A DNA stretch of 19,751 nucleotides from Anaerolineaceae bacterium UBA2274 (GTDB taxonomy: Bacteria; Chloroflexota; Anaerolineae; Anaerolineales; Anaerolineaceae): the NCBI GenBank assembly GCA_002347705.1, contig DDWY01000104.1, positions 1 to 19,751 of the forward strand. The letters are read 5' to 3'. Positions 14,687-19,751 of the stretch are shown in pieces (position 1 is the stretch's first letter; every line of letters begins with the position of its first letter). Position numbers and translations under genes: made by a program. The notes under the pieces are model-generated. The model worked only from the letters and a program-made list of their open reading frames with translations. It was not told where the DNA came from and did not search any database.

Positions 14687-16471
14687 ATGAGCAAAACTGA
14701 AGAAAAAACAATTCAACTTCCCTATAGTTTATCGGTGAGAGAACTGGGTGTTTTACTGGATACCAGCGCTGTTGCTGTTATTAAAATCCTGATGTCCAAT
14801 GGTGTTATGGCCAGCATCAACCAGCAGATCGACTTTGATACTGCAGCGGTTGTTGCAACTGAACTGGGCTTTGAACCCCAACTGGAGCAAGAAGAAGCTG
14901 TGGTTGAAGAAGAGGGCGAAATGCCCCTTTGGCGACGCGTGATCCTGGAAGAAGATCCTAAAAATCTTGAAGCACGTCCACCTGTGGTGACGATTTTGGG
15001 GCATGTCGATCACGGCAAGACCACCCTGCTGGATGCAATTCGGCACACTGATGTGGCTGGGGGCGAAGCGGGCGGAATCACCCAACATATCGGTGCTTAC
15101 CAGATCCAGCACAAAGACCGCACCATCACCTTCCTCGACACCCCTGGCCATGCCGCGTTTTCGTCCATGCGCGCCCGTGGCGCCCAGGGCGCGGATATTG
15201 TGGTGCTGGTGGTGGCAGCAGATGACGGCGTGCAGCCGCAAACCCGCGAAGCCGCCAACCACGCCAAGGCTGCCCAGGTACCGATTGTGGTGGCACTGAA
15301 CAAAATCGACAAGAGCGATGCCAACCCCGACCGTGTAAAAACCCAGTTAGCAGACATCGGTCTGCAGCCTGATGAATGGGAAGGTGACACATTCGTCATG
15401 CCCGTTTCAGCCAAGGCAAAAGAGGGTCTGGAGGACCTGCTCGAAACGATCCTCCTGGTTGCGGACAACCTGACTATTAAAGCCAATCCCAAAGGTGCCT
15501 GCATTGGTACGGTTGTGGAAGCGCAGCTGGATAAATCCACTGGCAATATGGCCACCCTGCTCGTGCAGAATGGCAATTTGAAGGTAGGTGATGTGGTTGT
15601 GGCAGGTGAAGGCACCGGCAAGATCAAGGCGATGTTCGATCAACGAAACAAACGCGTCAGCAAGGCTGGTCCCTCAACACCAGTTGTGGTAATGGGACTT
15701 AACGCTTTGCCTGAAGCTGGCGACCTCTTCCAGGTGGTGGAAAATGAACGTGAAGGGCGCAACATTGTTGCCCAACGCAAGGCTGAACGTGAAGCCAAAA
15801 GGAACACCAAGCGCGCAACGCTTGAGGAACTTTTCAGCCAATACAAGTCCGGCCAGGCAAAAGATTTGCGCCTGATTCTCAAGGCTGATGTGCAGGGTTC
15901 CCTTGAACCTATTATCAACGAGCTTGAGGACCTGGGTAAAAAACAAAAAGGTCTGACTGTCAAGATCCTGCATGCCGAAACTGGCAATGTGACTGAAAGT
16001 GACGTGATGCTGGCAGCGGCTTCCAACGCTATCGTGCTTGGTTTTGCGGTGGACATCGACCAGGGCGCGCGCCGTACGGCAGACGTTGAAGGCGTTTCCA
16101 TCCGCATCTACAATATTATTTATCGCCTGATCGAAGACGTTGAAAAAGCCCTGAGCGGCATGCTTGAACCTGAAATGGTTGAACGATTGATAGGCAAGGC
16201 AGCTGTTCTGGCAACCTTCAAGGTCTCAAAAGGCGGTACCGCGGCAGGATGCCGTGTGCTGACTGGTGAGCTGCGTCGAAATGCTTCTGTGCGTGTGATG
16301 CGCGCGGGTGAGGCAGTTGTTAAGACGGAAATATCCAGCATTCGCCGTGAAAAAGAGGATGTACGCGAGGTTCGTGAGGGTATGGAATGCGGAATTACGC
16401 TCAGGAACTTTGAAGGCTTCGAAGTGGGCGACTTGTTTGAATGCTTCGTGATGGAAAAGTTTGGCGGCTGA
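14687..16471 (+). CDS. infB: Translation initiation factor IF-2 (short form)
   Basis: IF2 is the GTPase that brings fMet-tRNA to the 30S subunit and promotes 50S joining. At 594 aa this is a short form: one IF2-N domain (about 12-63) is followed directly by an acidic linker and the G domain. The G motifs are intact: GHVDHGKTT (105-113), GGITQHIGAY, DTPGH (151-155), NKID (205-208) and SAK near 241. Domain II, the linker and the C-terminal fMet-tRNA-binding domain follow, ending EVGDLFECFVMEKFGG. The long N-terminal domains of enterobacterial IF2 are missing, as in many other phyla. GGAG at proper spacing supports the ATG at 14687. The 75-bp gap after ylxR holds only a weak TTGCTC/GAGCAA inverted repeat. 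Confidence 0.97.
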   Translation: MSKTEEKTIQLPYSLSVRELGVLLDTSAVAVIKILMSNGVMASINQQIDFDTAAVVATELGFEPQLEQEEAVVEEEGEMPLWRRVILEEDPKNLEARPPVVTILGHVDHGKTTLLDAIRHTDVAGGEAGGITQHIGAYQIQHKDRTITFLDTPGHAAFSSMRARGAQGADIVVLVVAADDGVQPQTREAANHAKAAQVPIVVALNKIDKSDANPDRVKTQLADIGLQPDEWEGDTFVMPVSAKAKEGLEDLLETILLVADNLTIKANPKGACIGTVVEAQLDKSTGNMATLLVQNGNLKVGDVVVAGEGTGKIKAMFDQRNKRVSKAGPSTPVVVMGLNALPEAGDLFQVVENEREGRNIVAQRKAEREAKRNTKRATLEELFSQYKSGQAKDLRLILKADVQGSLEPIINELEDLGKKQKGLTVKILHAETGNVTESDVMLAAASNAIVLGFAVDIDQGARRTADVEGVSIRIYNIIYRLIEDVEKALSGMLEPEMVERLIGKAAVLATFKVSKGGTAAGCRVLTGELRRNASVRVMRAGEAVVKTEISSIRREKEDVREVREGMECGITLRNFEGFEVGDLFECFVMEKFGG

Positions 16472-16498
16472 TAGGCTGCGCAGTTAAGGAGAAAAGGT

Positions 16499-16996
16499 AT
16501 GCCAACCCCTTTGAGAATGAAACGCATTAACGACCGGATAAAGGAAGTCCTTTCGGTCCTTCTGATTTCCAAGATTGACGACCCGCGCCTGGCTGGCGTT
16601 TCAGTCACAGATGTGAAAGTCGATCGCGAACTGGATTTTGCCAACATCTATGTTTCTTCATTGGATGGCGCAAAATCATCCCGCGAGGTGATTGCGGCCC
16701 TCAACCACGCCCGCGGCTATTTGAAGTATGAAATTGCCCAGGAAGTTGAATTGCGTGTGATGCCACGCCTGCGTTTTTTCTGGGATCCAACCCCGGAAAG
16801 AGCGGATCGCATCGATAGTCTCCTGGCGAAATTGCACGAGGAAAGCGATAAAATGGACGATACTGATGAATTAATTCCAAATGGGGATGAAGACTTGTTT
16901 GACGAGATCACCGTGAAGGATTGGGAATCGGATGATGACCTCCCTGAGCTGGATGAAGCTGGAGACGAGGACTATTTCGACGATGATGATGAGTAG
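16499..16996 (+). CDS. rbfA: Ribosome-binding factor A with acidic C-terminal tail
   Basis: RbfA binds the immature 30S subunit near the 5' helix of 16S rRNA and aids its late maturation. Residues 1-115 form the KH-like domain with family signatures DPRLAGVSVTDVKVDRELD (28-46), ALNHARGYLKYEIA (67-80) and the LRVMPRLRFFWDPT stretch. From about residue 119 to 165 there is an extra, strongly Asp/Glu-rich tail ending EDYFDDDDE, making it about 165 aa against the usual 110-130. The ATG at 16499 follows AAGGAG at good spacing, 27 bp after infB. The stop overlaps the next start in ATGAGTAG. Confidence 0.94.
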   Translation: MPTPLRMKRINDRIKEVLSVLLISKIDDPRLAGVSVTDVKVDRELDFANIYVSSLDGAKSSREVIAALNHARGYLKYEIAQEVELRVMPRLRFFWDPTPERADRIDSLLAKLHEESDKMDDTDELIPNGDEDLFDEITVKDWESDDDLPELDEAGDEDYFDDDDE

Positions 16997-17978
16997 CAAG
17001 CTTGATGACGCCATCCGACAGCAGCTCGCTGCCGCGCAAAACTCCGTCATAGTAGGGCATATTCGCCCGGACGGTGACGCCATAGGTTCAATGCTCGGTT
17101 TGGCGCATGCTCTGCGTGCCAAAGGAAAACATGTTGACTGTGTTTTGCAGGATGGAGTGCTGGAGAAGTACGCTTTTCTTCCGGGAGCGGAAGAAGTCCT
17201 GACTTCTGTTCCCCCAAACTATGATTACCTGATTGTTGTTGACAGTTCGGATATCATGCGCACTGGTCAGGTGTTGGATGGGCTGGCCGCACCAGATCTG
17301 GTGATCGACCACCACAACACACACGATAACTTTGGAAAATTGGAATACGTCCTGCCGGAAGTTGAGGCGACAGCCTTGATTTTGGCAGACAGCATCCCAA
17401 AATGGGGCCTGACCATCACACAGGACGTGGCGACCTGCTTGCTGACAGGCTTGCTCTCCGATACGATTGGTTTTCGCACTGGAAACACCCAGCCTGCCGC
17501 TCTGCGAGCAGCCGCAGACCTGATGGAAAAAGGCGCAGATTTTAACGATGTCTACCTGAAAACACTGAGCGATAAAACCCTGGCAGAAGCACGTTATTGG
17601 GGGCAGGGTTTGTCGAACATTCAACAAAATGGCGCAATTTTGTGGTCGACCCTCACGCTTCATGATAGAATCATTTCAAGTTATCAGGGCAACGATGATG
17701 CTGATTTAGTCAACATCCTTTCTTCCATAAAAGGTCCGCTGATTACGATCCTTTTTGTTGAACAAGAAGGTGGAGGAGTAAAAATCAGTTGGCGAGCTGT
17801 GGAAGGTGTGGATGTGTCAAAACTTGCAAGAGAATTTGGAGGGGGAGGTCATATAGCTGCCGCGGGGGCTGATGTTGAAGGGAAATTACAGAACATTCAA
17901 GAAGATGTGATCATTAGCGCGGAGCGATACCTGAAAGAGCTCGGTTCGAACTGGGTTGAAAGAGATACAAATGACTGA
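16989..17978 (+). CDS. nrnA: DHH/DHHA1 phosphoesterase, NrnA-like (nanoRNase/pAp phosphatase)
   Basis: NrnA-type enzymes degrade 2-5 nt RNAs and dephosphorylate pAp using Mn ions. Counted from the ATG at 16989, the 329-aa product has HIRPDGDAIGS (24-34), D85 in LIVVDSSD, DHH at 107-109 and D158 in LLTGLLSD, the four metal-binding motifs of the DHH domain. The DHHA1 substrate domain ends with FGGGGHIAAAG (283-293). The frame is open back to an ATG at 16932, but the residues encoded there are not conserved-looking and lie deep in rbfA. The 16989 start, which overlaps the rbfA stop by 8 bp (ATGAGTAG), fits the family N-terminus. Translational coupling with rbfA is likely. The position before truB matches many bacterial operons. 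Confidence 0.9.
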   Translation: MSSKLDDAIRQQLAAAQNSVIVGHIRPDGDAIGSMLGLAHALRAKGKHVDCVLQDGVLEKYAFLPGAEEVLTSVPPNYDYLIVVDSSDIMRTGQVLDGLAAPDLVIDHHNTHDNFGKLEYVLPEVEATALILADSIPKWGLTITQDVATCLLTGLLSDTIGFRTGNTQPAALRAAADLMEKGADFNDVYLKTLSDKTLAEARYWGQGLSNIQQNGAILWSTLTLHDRIISSYQGNDDADLVNILSSIKGPLITILFVEQEGGGVKISWRAVEGVDVSKLAREFGGGGHIAAAGADVEGKLQNIQEDVIISAERYLKELGSNWVERDTND

Positions 17979-18897
17979 AAATCAACATAACGATCGAAAT
18001 AATATGGCAAACGCCGTTTCTGGGGTTTTAGTAATCGATAAACCAGTAGGAATGACTTCCCATGATGTGGTACAGCAAGTTCGCGCTGGAACCCGTATTC
18101 GCAGGGCTGGTCATACCGGCACTCTTGACCCCCGGGCTTCAGGTGTGCTGGTAGTTCTGATTGGACCCGCTGTGCGCTTGAGTGAGTATGTTTCCAATTC
18201 CGACAAGCGCTACCAGGCAGTACTTCGGTTTGGCATGACCACCAGCACTTACGACACGGAAGGTGAAATCACCAGCCGTGCACCGGTGGATATCAGCTAT
18301 GAAGAACTGGAGGAAGCTCTCGGCACTTTCGTAGGTGAATTTGAGCAGACTCCACCCATCTATTCTGCCATCAAAGTTGGCGGGCGTAAAGCCTATGATA
18401 TCGCTCGCAACGGCGAAACGGTCGAGCTCGAACCGCGCTTGATTACTGTACATTCAATCGAGCTGCTGGATTGGGACCCACCGGAAGCTGTGATCGATAT
18501 TCACTGTTCATCCGGCACATACATCCGCTCGCTGGCATCTGACTTAGGTGAGAAGCTTGGGTGTGGTGCAACGCTGGTTGGTTTGCGAAGAACCCGCAAT
18601 GGTCAATTTGCCCTGCGAGACGCGGTTTCTCTCAGCAAACTCCAGGATGCTTTTAATAACGGTGATTGGTATAAATATCTGATCCCAGCCGCTGAAGCTC
18701 TGAGCGACTGGTACACCGTTGTGCTCACTTTTGAGCAGGTGGACGCGGTACGGCACGGTCATCGTGTGCCCGCACCGGAAGAGGTAGAGGAAGGGCTGTG
18801 GGGCCGCGCAATCAGCGAAGAAGGCGAACTGGTTGCGCTGATTGAATATGACGTTGAAACAAACGAATGGCAGCCTCGAAAAGTATTTTTCAATTAG
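17971..18897 (+). CDS. truB: tRNA pseudouridine(55) synthase TruB
   Basis: TruB converts U55 of the T-loop of tRNAs to pseudouridine. The 308-aa product begins after a short polar extension with SGVLVIDKPVGMTSHDVV and carries the catalytic motif GHTGTLDPRASGVL with D53. The conserved Tyr-containing RYQAVLRFGMTTSTYDTEG and TPPIYSAIKVGGRKAYDIAR segments follow, with SGTYIRSLASDLGEKLG further on and a C-terminal domain. The ATG at 17971 overlaps the nrnA stop (ATGACTGA, 8 bp) and follows AGAGA. A TTG at 17956 and an ATG at 18004, just before the conserved domain, are less likely starts. Confidence 0.95.
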   Translation: MTENQHNDRNNMANAVSGVLVIDKPVGMTSHDVVQQVRAGTRIRRAGHTGTLDPRASGVLVVLIGPAVRLSEYVSNSDKRYQAVLRFGMTTSTYDTEGEITSRAPVDISYEELEEALGTFVGEFEQTPPIYSAIKVGGRKAYDIARNGETVELEPRLITVHSIELLDWDPPEAVIDIHCSSGTYIRSLASDLGEKLGCGATLVGLRRTRNGQFALRDAVSLSKLQDAFNNGDWYKYLIPAAEALSDWYTVVLTFEQVDAVRHGHRVPAPEEVEEGLWGRAISEEGELVALIEYDVETNEWQPRKVFFN

Positions 18898-18904
18898 GAA
18901 ATTA

Positions 18905-18976
18905 ATGGAAAAAATAGTAGCCCCGATTGGTAAGACCAGGAAGGGCTATTTATTTGCCTCGCAACGGACATTATGA
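18905..18976 (+). CDS. Possible 23-aa ORF translationally coupled to ribF
   Basis: ATG at 18905 follows AGGA with about 6 nt spacing, just after the truB stop. It opens a 23-codon basic peptide (MEKIVAPIGKTRKGYL...). Its TGA (18974-18976) overlaps the ribF ATG (18973-18975) in an ATGA junction, the classic geometry of translational coupling. The ribF start has no visible Shine-Dalgarno of its own. I recognise no family; it may be a leader peptide whose only role is to deliver ribosomes to ribF. Confidence 0.35.
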   Translation: MEKIVAPIGKTRKGYLFASQRTL

Positions 18977-19751
18977 CGGAATTTATTACTGGCTGGCCTG
19001 ATCATCCTACACAGAATGCCTGGTTGACCATCGGCAATTTCGACGGCGTACATCTGGGGCATTTGGCTCTTATCCAGGGTCTGATGGATAGGGCAAAGAA
19101 AAATCAAGGTCAAGCCGTGATGCTCACCTTTTGGCCGCACCCGCGCGTGTTGCTCGGGCAAGTGAGCGAACCGTTCCTCCTCACCACACAGACAGAAAAA
19201 CAGCATCAGCTACAGAAAACCGGATTGGATCTGGTTCTGACGCTGCCTTTTGACCAAAACCTGGCGAATATGAGCGCGGAAGATTTCCTGGAGCAAATGA
19301 ATGCCAAATTGAAGCCTGCTGGTCTCTTGGTGGGAACCAATTTTCGCTTGGGCAAGGATCGCAAGGCGGATTTCAGTTTCATTCAGACCTTCTGCCGGGC
19401 AAGGGGCATCTCATGTGAAAGCTTTCCAGTTTTCAAACTCGGCGGTGAGGTTGTTTCTTCCAATCGCATCCGTGCCTGCCTGATGGAAGGGCAGGTTGCT
19501 GAGGCTGCCAGGTTTTTGGGGCGGCCGTTCAGCCTGCAAGGCGAAATACAGCCCGGCAAGCAGGTCGGCAGAAAATTGGGCTTTCCTACCGCCAACTTCT
19601 TCCCCGATAAGCTGCAGCTTCTTCCGCGTTTTGGCGTCTATGCCGCGCGTGTTTTGCTTGAAAACCAGGTTTTGATGGGAGTTACAAACATTGGCGTCAG
19701 ACCGACTTTCGAGTCAGGCGCAATGCCCAATGTGGAAACCCTCATTTTGGA
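18973..19751 (+). CDS. ribF: Bifunctional riboflavin kinase/FMN adenylyltransferase RibF (3' end outside window)
   Basis: RibF phosphorylates riboflavin to FMN and adenylates FMN to FAD. The visible 259 residues are open to the window edge; the family is about 310 aa. The N-terminal nucleotidyltransferase domain has GNFDGVHLGH (21-30), TFWPHPRVLL, GTNFRLGKDRKAD (121-133) and SSNRIR (162-167). The C-terminal riboflavin kinase domain begins with GRPFSLQGEI and has GRKLGFPTAN (199-208) and GVTNIGVRPTFE. The last 50 or so residues are missing only because the sequence stops. The ATG at 18973 overlaps a short upstream ORF and has no clear Shine-Dalgarno. Its place after truB is the common bacterial order, with rpsO often next. 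Confidence 0.95.
   Translation, partial: MTEFITGWPDHPTQNAWLTIGNFDGVHLGHLALIQGLMDRAKKNQGQAVMLTFWPHPRVLLGQVSEPFLLTTQTEKQHQLQKTGLDLVLTLPFDQNLANMSAEDFLEQMNAKLKPAGLLVGTNFRLGKDRKADFSFIQTFCRARGISCESFPVFKLGGEVVSSNRIRACLMEGQVAEAARFLGRPFSLQGEIQPGKQVGRKLGFPTANFFPDKLQLLPRFGVYAARVLLENQVLMGVTNIGVRPTFESGAMPNVETLIL

Noticed and set aside
16932..16988. Upstream ATG for nrnA
   Set aside because: The extra 19 residues are Met/Thr/Ser-rich, lie inside rbfA and have no counterpart in the family; 16989 gives the expected N-terminus and an 8-bp overlap.
17956..17970. TTG start for truB
   Set aside because: An ATG five codons downstream has a better upstream purine tract and a tight overlap with the nrnA stop.
18898..18972. 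FMN riboswitch ahead of ribF
   Set aside because: The gap is only 75 bp and shows none of the multi-helix conserved segments of the RFN element.

Overview
The window looks like chromosome of an uncultured or little-studied Chloroflexota bacterium, most likely class Anaerolineae. This is inferred from the gene products (a class A penicillin-binding protein with a long acidic Pro/Glu cytoplasmic arm and a Pro/Thr tail, a NusA with a long acidic C-terminal extension, a short IF2), the dispersed REP/MITE-like palindromes, and moderately GC-rich coding DNA. No 16S gene is present, so the taxonomy is an inference.

Layout. 1-346: no recognised gene, at most a 23-codon membrane-peptide ORF. 347-2644 (-): a large cytoplasmic protein resembling (alpha/alpha)6-barrel glycosidases. 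It diverges from 2735-6202 (+), a bifunctional peptidoglycan synthase (PBP1-type). Both genes have a -10-like hexamer exactly 6 nt before the ATG and no Shine-Dalgarno, suggesting leaderless transcripts. 6203-7420: a convergent intergenic region of about 1.2 kb packed with palindromic repeats of at least three families. 9706-7421 (-): a zinc-ribbon protein derived from DNA methylases whose SAM and catalytic motifs look destroyed; it sits 9 bp downstream of a GH13 alpha-glucosidase (11326-9716, -), evidently one operon. The operon is headed by the 3' remnant of a UPF0303/DUF336 gene. 11731-12201 (+): a lone EIIA-Glc-type PTS protein.

12347 to the right edge (+): the translation and ribosome-maturation operon nusA-ylxR-infB-rbfA-nrnA-truB-ribF (ribF cut by the window end). 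This is the widespread bacterial order, but rimP, the usual first gene, is not in front of nusA. The nusA leader has an extended -10 promoter followed by two mutually exclusive hairpins, an antiterminator-like one and an intrinsic terminator, so the operon appears to be under attenuation control. rbfA/nrnA and nrnA/truB overlap by 8 bp each, and ribF appears translationally coupled to an unannotated 23-codon ORF.

The right half couples transcription elongation/termination (NusA, YlxR), initiation (IF2), 30S maturation (RbfA), nanoRNA turnover (NrnA), tRNA psi55 formation (TruB) and flavin cofactor synthesis (RibF). The left half combines cell-wall synthesis with alpha-glucan metabolism genes. 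I see no tRNA, rRNA, CRISPR array, transposase or phage gene.
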